Source: Candidatus Solibacter sp. (GTDB lineage: Bacteria; Acidobacteriota; Terriglobia; Bryobacterales; Bryobacteraceae). From it: a stretch of DNA of 7,734 nt. A program made the translations under genes and the position numbers. The DNA is taken from the NCBI GenBank assembly GCA_017883355.1, contig JADGNS010000182.1, forward strand, positions 1 to 7,734, written 5' to 3'. The notes below the pieces were generated by a model. The model worked only from the letters and a program-made list of their open reading frames with translations, was not told where the DNA came from and did no database searches. How positions within the stretch are numbered: position 1 is the first letter of the stretch; every line of letters starts with the position of its first letter. Of this stretch, positions 1-7,344 are shown piece by piece.

Positions 1-1740
1 GCTCGCCAGGGCACGCGGGAGGCTGCTCGCCGAGGGCGCGCCGCAGCTCAACGTGGCGGCGCCGCAGGGCCGGTTGAGGCGCAACAGGGAGAGCGAGTAC
101 CCTCCGCTCTGCGAACTGTCGTAGCTGTCGGTGACTACCAGGGTGTAGGCGCCGTCGGAAGGAACGGTAAAGTTGGCGCGCGCCAGGTCGGTGGTATTGA
201 CGAACTGCAACGGGGCGCCGCTGGTATCGTAGATATCGAGGCGCGGCCGGAAGAGGCTGTTGGCGTCGGGACGCAGCAGGCGCAGCAGAAACGAATCGTT
301 GGCGCTGGCGGTGAGCCCGTAGACCTGGCTGCGGATCAGGCCGGTGATGGCGCCGTCCACCACCGACGAGCAGGTAAGCGCCTGCGCGCCTTCGCAAGGC
401 CGGTTGAGGCGAAGTGAGGCCAGGGAATACGCGCCCAAGCTGGCGTTGGATGGGCCGGAGACGATCACCGAATACGTGCCCGCCCTGGCAAAGGTGATAG
501 TCGCCGTGGACGCGGCATGGCCGGACGCGCTGCCCGGCGCCACCACACCGACGCTGACGCCCTGGGCGTTGAAAATCTCGGCCGAGGGTGTGAAACCACC
601 GGAGATGTCGGGCCGCGCTGCACGGAACTGGTACACGTCGCCGCCGCTCACCTGGATGGTGTAAAAGCCGAAGGTGAGAGGGCTGGTCAGCACGCTATCG
701 ACGGTGGAGTTGCAGGTGAGTGCGGCGCCGCCGCACCCGCCGCTGAGCTTGGTGGCGGACACGTAATAGCTGCCACCCAGAACTCCGGTCAACTCGAAGA
801 CCACCACTGTGACCGTGCCGGTGACGGTGGACGTCCAATCGTAGCGGCCCGCGATCGGTGCGAAAGACAGGCGTTGCGTCTTGGGGTCCACGTTGACGGC
901 GAATGGCCGGTTGTTCTGGGCCGGATCGGCGGCGTAGATGGCGAAAAAGAAACCCGTCCCGGTGTCGGGTGAACCCGAACTGGCAACGCGCAGCACGCGG
1001 AAGGACACGACGTCGCCGGTCTGTACGGAGAACTGATAGGTATCCACCTGGCCGGGCACGGAGGTGGAGATGGCTCCAGGAAGGGAACGGCCGCAGGTCA
1101 GGGTGTTATTTGCGCCGCAGGGGCGGTTGATGCGCGTCAGCACCACGTGGAGGGTGGCGCCGGCGTTGGGGTTGGCGCCGGTCAGTTGCAGAGTGAAGGT
1201 GCCATCGGTGTTCAGGTCGAATTCCAGCCCGAAGAAGGCTTCGCCCTGCACCAGCCCGCCGGCCAGATCGACCGGGGTAGCACCAGCGATTGGTTGGGCG
1301 ATCGCTTGGGCCAAGGACTGATTGCGTGGCCGCGGATTGTAGATATTGCCGAACGGATCGGCCACCACCGGAGGATTCAGGCCGAAACCGGTGTCCGCAC
1401 GGGTGGCCAGCACGCGAATGTACACGGTTTCGCCGGCCGTTCCCTGGAATCGCACATTGGCTTGGACCGAGCCTTGAGGAATCTGCACATCGACGGGCTG
1501 GCCGCAATCGAGCTGCGGATTTTGCGCATGCACCGCCGGAAGGCCCAGGGCAAGCAGCACGGCAAGGGGAAGCAGGCGGCGCAGTAGCGGCGACCGTGAG
1601 ATTGTGGGAAGAAAAGATGCGCCCGCAAGCGGGCGTTGGCAAGCTAAAGCATGCCCCACCATTGCAGGCACACGACTTGCAGTGGTGGGGCATGCTTTAG
1701 CTTGCCTTGCCCCGATTTTTTTCTCACCTTCAGCGCCCAT
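1..1740 (-). CDS. Secreted tandem PPC-like beta-repeat protein, C-terminus beyond the window
   Basis: The frame is open from an ATG at 1740 to the left edge, giving 580 residues without a stop. The start is chosen because a perfect AAGGAGG lies 8 nt upstream and the ATG overlaps the RHS stop (TAATG). Residues 1-51 are an unusually long lead-in, partly encoded by a REPIN-like palindrome. Residues 52-72 (LLRRLLPLAVLLALGLPAVHA) form a signal peptide with likely cleavage at VHA/QN. After it come about five beta-rich units. Their junctions carry a Cys pair, as in RPCGANNTLTC (207-216), GGCGGAALTC (334-343), RPCEGAQALTC (447-457) and RPCGAATLSC (557-566). Units carry motifs such as VDTYQFSVQTGD and GAYTLVVTD, which resemble the pre-peptidase C-terminal (PPC) beta-sandwich family. 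The protein is probably exported and may act in surface binding, or as a stalk for a C-terminal domain outside the window. The family call rests on motif resemblance only. The frame is secure; the exact start is less so. Confidence 0.82.
   Translation of the reverse strand, partial: MGAEGEKKIGARQAKACPTTASRVPAMVGHALACQRPLAGASFLPTISRSPLLRRLLPLAVLLALGLPAVHAQNPQLDCGQPVDVQIPQGSVQANVRFQGTAGETVYIRVLATRADTGFGLNPPVVADPFGNIYNPRPRNQSLAQAIAQPIAGATPVDLAGGLVQGEAFFGLEFDLNTDGTFTLQLTGANPNAGATLHVVLTRINRPCGANNTLTCGRSLPGAISTSVPGQVDTYQFSVQTGDVVSFRVLRVASSGSPDTGTGFFFAIYAADPAQNNRPFAVNVDPKTQRLSFAPIAGRYDWTSTVTGTVTVVVFELTGVLGGSYYVSATKLSGGCGGAALTCNSTVDSVLTSPLTFGFYTIQVSGGDVYQFRAARPDISGGFTPSAEIFNAQGVSVGVVAPGSASGHAASTATITFARAGTYSVIVSGPSNASLGAYSLASLRLNRPCEGAQALTCSSVVDGAITGLIRSQVYGLTASANDSFLLRLLRPDANSLFRPRLDIYDTSGAPLQFVNTTDLARANFTVPSDGAYTLVVTDSYDSSQSGGYSLSLLRLNRPCGAATLSCGAPSASSLPRALAS
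1638..1706. repeat. REPIN-like element: two REP-type palindromes in inverted orientation
   Basis: Two 24-nt arms (1638-1661 and 1683-1706) are perfect inverted complements. Pairing continues inward with two G-U wobbles to 1668/1676, leaving a 7-nt loop. Each arm is itself a REP-like unit. On the plus strand, GTGG at 1685-1688 is followed by an imperfect hairpin with arms GGCATGC (1689-1695) and GCTTGCC (1700-1706) around TTTA. The mirror copy occupies 1638-1659. A GTGG-type tetranucleotide at the foot of a short imperfect hairpin is the known layout of REP sequences mobilised by RAYT (TnpA-REP) transposases, and two facing copies make a REPIN. The whole element is 69 bp, a multiple of three, and lies within the open N-terminal frame of the secreted repeat protein. 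No second copy is visible in this window, so membership of a genome-wide family is inferred. Confidence 0.75.
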
Positions 1741-4367
1741 TAGCGGGTCCTCCTTCCAGTGCCGGCGAGGCAATTGGCCACGCCTTCGAAGAAGCAAGCG
1801 CCCACGCCAGGGAGTTGGGGTTGGAGATCGGGGACCGGCGGCGCCAGGTCGGCGGTTGCGGGCAACGTGAGGCGCAATTCGGGGAATTGGAACTGGCTGC
1901 CGGTGAAGAGCAGGCCGTTGCCCTCGTCCATCCAGCCGGATTCCCCGTGCGCACGGAACACGTTCTCCACACCTTCCTTGGCGGACACCAGGCGGCCCTG
2001 CGCATCGTAGCGATATGTGTTCACCACGCCCGCCGTGGGGTTGGAGAGCGCCACCGTGTTGCCATCGCCATCGAAGTGGTAGAAGTACGGAGTGCCGTCG
2101 GCAGTCACCTTCCAGAGCAGGCCGAGGCCGTAGATGTACCACGCGACGGGTGTGCCTGCGGAATCGGTTTCCATCACCACGCGCGGCCGGTGGCCGGAGA
2201 GATCGTAAACCAGCCGGCGATCGTTGCGGCCCACACGCAGGCCGGTGGAATCGTACGTGTAGGAGGCGCCGGCGGCGCTCGCCAGGCTTTGCAGGCGGCC
2301 GAATGCGTCGTAAGCCAGCTTGACATTACTGGCGCCCTGGATCGCGATCAGATTGCCTCGCGCATCGTACTGGTACGTCACGCCGTCGCTGCGCGAGATG
2401 GGGTGATTGGCGGCGTCAAAGCTGTAGACCAGGGATGGCGGCCGGGTAACGGCGGAGGTGTTGGGTTCGAGCGCGCTGACCGAGGTGCGGTTGCCATTGG
2501 CGTCCACGGTGTATCGGTAGCCCGCTACCGGCGCGCCGTCCGGACCGGTGCTGACGATGGCGCGAAGATTGCGCGCGCCGTCGTACTGATAGATGGTCAC
2601 CGGGCCGCCGGAGACGCTGATGCTGACGGGCCAGCCGGCGCTGTCGTAGCGATAGAGCGCGAAATTACCCTGCCAGTCCGAGACTTTACTCAGGCGATGC
2701 AGGTGGTCGTACTGGTAGACCACCTGGTAAGCCACCGCCTTGCTGCCCGGCATGGTGATACTGGTGAGTTGGCCGGCGGCATCGTAGGCGTAAGTCAACC
2801 GCAAGCCGTTGGAATCGGTATAGCGGGAAAGGCGGTTGAGACCGTCGCGCTGGATGCCGGAGTAGTCGAACGGGCTTTGGGTGTCGCCGGCGACGAGGCT
2901 GGCGATGCGGTTGCCCGCCGTATAGGCGGCCGTGACGGTGACGCCCGCGGGGTCGGTTTGCGCCGACGGCCGCGCGGCGCCATCGTAATCGTATGCCCAC
3001 GTGTTGCCGAGCGCATCGGTAAAGCCGGTCGGCAATCCATCGGCGTTGTACTTGTAGCTGCGGGTGTTGCCCTCGGGGTCGGCCAGCGAGAGGATCTGCC
3101 CGGCGGCATTGCGGGTGGCAACAACGGCGAAGCTTCGCGGGTCGGTCACACCAGCCAGGTTGCCGCTGCCGTCGTAGGTCATGGTCCAGACGTTCTTGTT
3201 GGGGTCGGTGATGCGCGCGAGGCCTCCGGTGGTGTAGGTGGCCGACCAGCGGTTGTTGGCGCCGTCGACGATGCCCGTGAGGTTGTTGCCCGAATCGTAC
3301 GTAAAGGAAACGGCCTCGCCCGCGCCGTTGACCGCGCGGATGCGGTTGCCGGCCGCATCGTAGGCATAATTGACCGTGTTGCCGGCCACGTCGGTGATGC
3401 TTTGCAGCAGTCCCAGCGCGCTGGAGGTGTACCAGGTAGCGTCGCCATTGCCATCGGTGACGCGAATCTCGCTGGGGGTGCGCGGCGTATCGTACCGGCG
3501 GACCGCGCCATCCGGAGAGGTTACGCTGGCCACGCCGGGAAAGCCGGCGTCGCCGGTGTAGGCGATGGCCGTCTGGCCGCCGGCCCAGCCGATGGAGGTG
3601 AGGTTGCCGGCGTCATCGTACTGGTAGCCGGTCGCGCTGCCATCGGCGTTGGTCTGCTGCGCGAGGCGGCCATCGGCCGTGTACGCGAAGCTCACCGAGC
3701 GGCCGGCGGCGTCCTTGATGGACGTGATGCGGCCGGCGCTGTCGGTAGAGAAATTGATCGGCTTGCCGCGGTAGTGCGCAGCCGTGAGGTGTCCGGAGGA
3801 ATCGTAGTCCAGGGAGACGCGCACGGCGGCCCCATCCCGGATGGAAAGCAGTTTCCCATCGCTCGAGAAGACGCGCACGGTGGTGGAGGCGGCGGCGCGC
3901 AGCGTGTAGGTGCCGTCGGCGGCGCGCGAAAGCGAATCCGTGGTGCTGGTGACGGGGAATAGGGCGGTGGATCCGGCCGCGGTGGCAAAACGGTCGGTGC
4001 GTCCCGATCCGCGGCGCAGCACCAGGGTGCCGTCGGGATCGGTGGTGAGGGTGTCGCCCAGACTGAACGACCAGCCGATGCCCAGCACTCCGCCGCGCGG
4101 GTCGTCCATATTGAACGAATGTTCCAGCGTAAGAGGGGGCGCGGGCCCGCCGAAAGCGAGATCGGTGACGCGGACGAAGAGGGTAAGGTTGGCGGCGTTG
4201 ACGAAGACCTGCGGAAATCCGGCATCGCGGCAGGCGGCGCCAGAGCACAGCCCATCGTAAGCCGTAAAGCGATTTTCACCGGGGCCGCCGAACGCGGTCT
4301 GGGCGCAATCCCGGCAGGCGCTTAAACCGGGACCTCGCAAGATTAACAAAAGACAACCTAACTGCAA
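1740..4367 (-). CDS. RHS/YD-repeat protein with DUF6531-like N-terminus and atypical C-terminus
   Basis: This is an 875-residue YD-repeat protein of the RHS family, whose members form large beta-cages and are usually exported or surface-exposed. The start is a TTG; a stop lies just upstream in frame and no clear ribosome binding site is visible, so the start is uncertain. Residues 3-18 are mildly hydrophobic and end in LSAC, a possible lipobox, though the segment is short and has an Arg at 11. Residues 50-130 (VNAANLTLFVRVTDL, GIGWSFSLGD, GSGRTDRF) match the DUF6531-type N-terminal region. About 15 YD-type repeats follow, from near 190 to 795, for example YQYDDAGNLTSI (248), YAYDAAGNRI (334), YQYDARGNLIAI (665) and YRYDAQGRLVSA (785). 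A degenerate core end (FRAHGESGWMDEGNGLL, 804-820) follows. The usual RARYYDP...DP motif is missing and a tail of about 55 residues with two Cys (858, 866) replaces it. No toxin domain is recognisable. It is translationally coupled to the next gene. Confidence 0.88.
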   Translation of the reverse strand: MQLGCLLLILRGPGLSACRDCAQTAFGGPGENRFTAYDGLCSGAACRDAGFPQVFVNAANLTLFVRVTDLAFGGPAPPLTLEHSFNMDDPRGGVLGIGWSFSLGDTLTTDPDGTLVLRRGSGRTDRFATAAGSTALFPVTSTTDSLSRAADGTYTLRAAASTTVRVFSSDGKLLSIRDGAAVRVSLDYDSSGHLTAAHYRGKPINFSTDSAGRITSIKDAAGRSVSFAYTADGRLAQQTNADGSATGYQYDDAGNLTSIGWAGGQTAIAYTGDAGFPGVASVTSPDGAVRRYDTPRTPSEIRVTDGNGDATWYTSSALGLLQSITDVAGNTVNYAYDAAGNRIRAVNGAGEAVSFTYDSGNNLTGIVDGANNRWSATYTTGGLARITDPNKNVWTMTYDGSGNLAGVTDPRSFAVVATRNAAGQILSLADPEGNTRSYKYNADGLPTGFTDALGNTWAYDYDGAARPSAQTDPAGVTVTAAYTAGNRIASLVAGDTQSPFDYSGIQRDGLNRLSRYTDSNGLRLTYAYDAAGQLTSITMPGSKAVAYQVVYQYDHLHRLSKVSDWQGNFALYRYDSAGWPVSISVSGGPVTIYQYDGARNLRAIVSTGPDGAPVAGYRYTVDANGNRTSVSALEPNTSAVTRPPSLVYSFDAANHPISRSDGVTYQYDARGNLIAIQGASNVKLAYDAFGRLQSLASAAGASYTYDSTGLRVGRNDRRLVYDLSGHRPRVVMETDSAGTPVAWYIYGLGLLWKVTADGTPYFYHFDGDGNTVALSNPTAGVVNTYRYDAQGRLVSAKEGVENVFRAHGESGWMDEGNGLLFTGSQFQFPELRLTLPATADLAPPVPDLQPQLPGVGACFFEGVANCLAGTGRRTR
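1749..1755 (-). promoter_or_regulatory. Perfect Shine-Dalgarno AAGGAGG for the secreted repeat protein
   Basis: Read on the minus strand, AAGGAGG lies 8 nt before the ATG at 1740. It sits inside the last codons of the RHS gene. With the TAATG stop/start overlap it supports translational coupling, and it decides the start of the downstream gene even though that start lies 51 residues before the hydrophobic signal segment. Confidence 0.8.
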
Positions 4368-4473
4368 TAATTTAAGGGAAATAGCTCACTCCTGCACACC
4401 CTGAGTCTAACACTCCGGCCCCAGGGGAAGGCTACAATAGGACGTACTAACCCTGGTACTCTAAGCACGTTCC
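4368..4473. promoter_or_regulatory. Divergent intergenic region between RHS operon and regulator operon
   Basis: This 106-bp spacer is the only place where promoters for both divergent operons can lie, unless they sit inside genes. It is more AT-rich than its surroundings near 4340-4390. The best sigma70-like -10 on the plus strand is TACAAT at 4433-4438, about 35 nt before the first regulator's ATG. No convincing -35 is found at 16-18 nt spacing. No clear operator repeat or Pho-box-like direct repeat was seen. Confidence 0.4.
4433..4438 (+). promoter_or_regulatory. Possible -10 element (TACAAT) for the regulator-kinase operon
   Basis: TACAAT differs from TATAAT at one position and lies 35 nt before the ATG at 4474, which would allow a leader of about 29 nt. 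The corresponding -35 positions (around 4409-4416) do not resemble TTGACA, so this is a weak call based on one hexamer and its position. Confidence 0.25.
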
Positions 4474-5166
4474 ATGCCGAAGAAAATCGCCATCGTGGAG
4501 GACGAAGCCGAACTGGCCGCGCTGATCGAATACAACCTCGGCCGCCATGGCTATGAGGCGCTGATTCTGGGGGGATCGAAGGGCACCCTGCGCGCCCTGG
4601 AGCAAGCCAAACCCGATCTGATTCTGCTCGATGTGATGCTGCCCGATGTGGATGGTTTTGAGCTGTGCCGGCAGATCCGGCAATCGGCCGTGCTGGGGCG
4701 CACTCCGGTGCTGTTCCTGACGGCGCGGTCGGACGAAGTGGACCGGGTACTGGGACTGGAAATCGGCGGCGACGACTACATGACCAAGCCCTTCAGCCCG
4801 CGCGAACTGATTGCGCGCGTCAAGGCCCATCTGCGGCGCGAGGAGATGGATACCGAACCGTCGTCGCCAGGGATCGGTCCGTTCCGCCTGGATCGCACCG
4901 CCCGGCGCGTGTTCCTGGGAGATCGCGAGATTTCCCTCACCTCCACCGAGTTCAACCTGCTGGAGTACTTCCTCACGCATCCGGGGCGCGCCTACAGCCG
5001 CGATCAGCTTCTGGAAGCGGTGTGGGGCGAGTCGCGCTACGTCACGCCGCGCACCGTGGACGTGCATGTGCGCCGTCTGCGGGAGCAGATCGAACAGCAG
5101 CCCGACAACCCTCGCTACCTGACTACGGTACGCGGTTTCGGCTATCGTTTCGAAGACGCCGTATGA
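4474..5166 (+). CDS. PhoB-like OmpR-family response regulator
   Basis: This 230-residue DNA-binding response regulator is full length for the OmpR/PhoB family. The receiver domain (about 3-118) has the acidic pocket E9/D10, phospho-acceptor D53 in LILLDVMLPD, T83 in FLTARS and K105 in MTKPF. The C-terminal winged helix (about 133-228) carries SLTSTEFNLLEYF (154-166), the recognition-helix region TPRTVDVHVRRLREQI (191-206) and an intact wing end, TTVRGFGYRFE (217-227). It is expected to be phosphorylated by the kinase encoded immediately downstream. The two reading frames overlap in ATGA, so the pair is translationally coupled. No strong ribosome binding site precedes the ATG. The phosphate-control role is inferred from the resemblance of both partners to PhoB/PhoR; no pst or phoU gene is in the window. 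The related YycF/WalR type cannot be excluded. Confidence 0.93.
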   Translation: MPKKIAIVEDEAELAALIEYNLGRHGYEALILGGSKGTLRALEQAKPDLILLDVMLPDVDGFELCRQIRQSAVLGRTPVLFLTARSDEVDRVLGLEIGGDDYMTKPFSPRELIARVKAHLRREEMDTEPSSPGIGPFRLDRTARRVFLGDREISLTSTEFNLLEYFLTHPGRAYSRDQLLEAVWGESRYVTPRTVDVHVRRLREQIEQQPDNPRYLTTVRGFGYRFEDAV

Positions 5167-6632
5167 CTGGCAGGATCTTCCTGAAGTTGATCGCGGGGGT
5201 CTTTTGCCTCCTGCTGCTGGCGCTGGTGACGGTGGATTACTTCGCCACCAACGTGGCCAAGGACAACTACATACAGAACCTGACCGGGCAACTGGCGGAC
5301 AAGGGGCGGATGCTGGCCCTGAGCCTTGGCGCGGAGGAAACTCCCGACGCCCAACAGGTGCGCCGCATGGCCCAGGCGGCGGGCGGGCGGATCACCGTGA
5401 TCCACGCCGATGGGAAAGTGCTGGTGGATTCGGAGGCGGACGCCGCCGGCATGGAGAATCACCGTACCCGGCCGGAGTTGGTGCAGGCATTTCGCGGCGG
5501 CATGGGGTCGGACGTACGGCAGAGTGCCACGATCGGTGTGTCATTCCTCTACGTGGCGGTGCCGGTAGCGGGCGGACAGAGCGCCATCCGCATCGCTTTC
5601 CCGCTGGCGGAGATCAACCGGCAGGTGAGCCGGATCCGCGGCAAGATCCTGGTCAGCACCGCCCTGGCGTTTCTGCCGGCGATTCTGATTGCGGCCATGT
5701 TGGCGCGCTTCATTTCGCGGCGCTTTGCCACCATCATGGCGCACGCCGGCGAACTGGCGCGCGGCAACTTCCGGGCGCGCCTCGCGGAGACCGATTCGAG
5801 CGAATTCGGGCAGTTGGCGCAAACCCTGAACGAAACCGCCGAAAACCTGCAACAGACGGTGGCGCAGTTGCAGCACGAACACGCCGAACTGGAAAAGCTG
5901 GAGCGCATCCGCAAGGATTTCGTCATCAATGTATCGCACGAATTGCGCACGCCGCTGGCCTCGATCCAGGGGTACACGGAGACGCTGATCGATGGGGCGC
6001 TGGCGGATCCCGCCTACAACATGCGCTTCCTGGGTATCATTCGTCACAATGCGGAGCGGCTGGCCCGCCTTACCGAGGATCTGCTGACGCTTTCCCGGGT
6101 GGAGCAGAAACGGCAGAAATTCGAATTCGAAACCCACCTCGCCAATGCGCTGATTCACGACGCCTTCGAAATGATGCGGCCCATCGCCGAAAAGAACCGC
6201 CTGGAACTGATCGAGGAACGCGCTCCCGAGGATACCGTGGTGTGCTGCGACAGCGAGGCGGTTTCGCAGATTCTCAGCAACCTCATGGAGAACGCCATCA
6301 AGTACACCCCCGCCGGTGGACGGATCTCGGTGGGGGCGCTGGCGCAGGGCGCGATGGTGGAGTTTTTCGTGCGCGATACCGGGATCGGCATCCCCGAGGA
6401 AGACCTGCCGCGGCTGTTCGAGCGCTTCTATCGCGTGGATAAGGCGCGCTCGCGCGAACTGGGCGGTACCGGGCTGGGCCTCTCCATCGTCAAGCACCTG
6501 GTGGCGGCGCACCAGGGCGTCATGCGGGTGGAAAGCCGCGTTCCCGGGGGATCCACGTTCGCATTCACACTCCCGGTGAATCACGCCACACTCGGGCAAG
6601 GCACGCTTAATCCCGAATTCACCGCCTCTTAA
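5163..6632 (+). CDS. PhoR-like membrane sensor histidine kinase
   Basis: This is a 489-residue kinase starting at the ATG that overlaps the regulator's TGA. Transmembrane segments are at about 5-25 and 161-182. They enclose a periplasmic sensor of about 135 residues with the motif run RITVIHADGKVLVDS (76-90), MENHRTRPEL (97-106) and SFLYVAVPV (127-135), typical of the PhoR extracytoplasmic domain. A HAMP linker (about 178-232) and a short coiled coil (about 225-250) follow. There is no obvious cytoplasmic PAS domain. The dimerisation/phosphotransfer helix has H259 in NVSHELRTPLA. The ATPase domain has the N box with N377 (NLMENAIKYTP), the G1 box DTGIGIP (405-411), the F box FERFYRVD (419-426) and the G2 box GGTGLGLSIV (434-443). 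All catalytic motifs are intact. The likely targets are the regulator before it and possibly the one after it. Confidence 0.93.
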   Translation: MTGRIFLKLIAGVFCLLLLALVTVDYFATNVAKDNYIQNLTGQLADKGRMLALSLGAEETPDAQQVRRMAQAAGGRITVIHADGKVLVDSEADAAGMENHRTRPELVQAFRGGMGSDVRQSATIGVSFLYVAVPVAGGQSAIRIAFPLAEINRQVSRIRGKILVSTALAFLPAILIAAMLARFISRRFATIMAHAGELARGNFRARLAETDSSEFGQLAQTLNETAENLQQTVAQLQHEHAELEKLERIRKDFVINVSHELRTPLASIQGYTETLIDGALADPAYNMRFLGIIRHNAERLARLTEDLLTLSRVEQKRQKFEFETHLANALIHDAFEMMRPIAEKNRLELIEERAPEDTVVCCDSEAVSQILSNLMENAIKYTPAGGRISVGALAQGAMVEFFVRDTGIGIPEEDLPRLFERFYRVDKARSRELGGTGLGLSIVKHLVAAHQGVMRVESRVPGGSTFAFTLPVNHATLGQGTLNPEFTAS

Positions 6633-6643
6633 CCGCGCCGTAA

Positions 6644-6659
6644 CATACGCCGGGGTATG
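6644..6659. promoter_or_regulatory. Short dyad in the kinase/second-regulator gap
   Basis: CATAC and GTATG form a 5-bp dyad around a central CCGG (CATACGCCGGGGTATG). It lies in the 41-nt gap between the kinase stop and the second regulator's ATG. It could be an operator or a small hairpin, but a 5-bp dyad in GC-rich DNA can easily arise by chance. Confidence 0.2.
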
Positions 6660-6673
6660 GTGGCGGTGACACC

Positions 6674-7333
6674 ATGAAAAAGATCCTGCTCATCGAAGAC
6701 GACACCGACCTCTTTTCCCTGCTGAAGTACAACCTGGAAAAGGAGGGCTTCTCTTTATCCGGACAGGGCACCGGAAAGGGCGCCATCGAACTGTGCCGGC
6801 AACAGAAGCCGGACCTGATCCTGCTGGACATTATGCTGCCCGATTCCGATGGCCTGGATATCTGCAAGGGCATCCGCAAGGATCCCGACCTGGCGGGCAT
6901 CCCGGTGATTTTTCTGACCGCGCGGGCGAGCGAAACGGACCGCATCGTGGGGCTGGAACTGGGCGCCAACGATTACGTCGTGAAGCCGTTCTTCGTGCGC
7001 GAGTTGATCGCGCGCATCAAATTGCAGTTCCGCAATCAGGCCACCCCGGCGCGCATTCTGGAGGCCGGCGGCGTGGAACTGGATCGCACGAGTTGCCAGG
7101 TGCGGCTCAACGGGACCGCGCTCTCCCTGACCGCCACCGAATTCCGCCTGCTGGAGTTTCTGATGGGCCGGCCGGGCGTGGTGTTCAGCCGGGAACAACT
7201 GCTGAATGCGGTGTGGGGGCAGGATCGCGCGATTACGGACCGGGCGGTGGACGTCTACGTCCTGCGTTTGCGGCAGAAGGTGGAACAGGATCCGGCGGCG
7301 CCGATTCTGATTCACTCGGTGCGCGGCTTCTAA
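6674..7333 (+). CDS. Second PhoB-like response regulator, truncated at the wing
   Basis: This 219-residue paralogue of the regulator at 4474 lies 41 nt after the kinase and has only a weak ribosome binding site (GGTG at 6665). The receiver domain has E8/D9/D10, phospho-acceptor D52 in LILLDIMLPD, T82 in FLTARAS and K104 in VVKPF, so it should still be phosphorylatable. The winged helix carries SLTATEFRLLEFL (151-163) and TDRAVDVYVLRLRQKV (188-203). The protein stops at HSVRGF, where the family continues with G-Y-x-F. The codons after the TAA read Y-T-F-E-P-R-R, exactly the expected wing strand. The stop therefore looks like a nonsense change at the conserved Gly position. The loss of about eight residues removes the last beta-strand of the wing, which probably weakens DNA binding. 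A sequencing error or stop readthrough cannot be excluded from this sequence alone. Confidence 0.88.
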   Translation: MKKILLIEDDTDLFSLLKYNLEKEGFSLSGQGTGKGAIELCRQQKPDLILLDIMLPDSDGLDICKGIRKDPDLAGIPVIFLTARASETDRIVGLELGANDYVVKPFFVRELIARIKLQFRNQATPARILEAGGVELDRTSCQVRLNGTALSLTATEFRLLEFLMGRPGVVFSREQLLNAVWGQDRAITDRAVDVYVLRLRQKVEQDPAAPILIHSVRGF

Positions 7334-7344
7334 TACACGTTCGA

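Noticed and set aside
1620..1635. 7-bp perfect hairpin CGCCCGC-AA-GCGGGCG beside the REPIN-like element
   Set aside because: It is short and GC-rich, lies within the open N-terminal frame and has no T-run. It could be part of the same inserted material but nothing supports a separate function.
344..1700. Several plus-strand frames and out-of-frame minus-strand frames of 75-195 codons
   Set aside because: All overlap the continuous 580-codon secreted repeat-protein frame on the minus strand, which has a signal peptide, periodic Cys motifs and internal repeats. The others lack such features.
1638..1722. Hairpin followed by a T7 run (1716-1722), resembling a plus-strand intrinsic terminator
   Set aside because: The T-run begins 9 nt after the stem, and no plus-strand gene ends upstream of it. 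The REPIN-like reading explains the structure better.
1707..3962. A 751-codon open frame on the plus strand opposite the RHS gene
   Set aside because: It lies antisense to a clear YD-repeat gene. Its Gly/Ala/Val/Arg/Asp-rich composition is what the repeated minus-strand codons produce in reverse complement, and no domain is recognisable.
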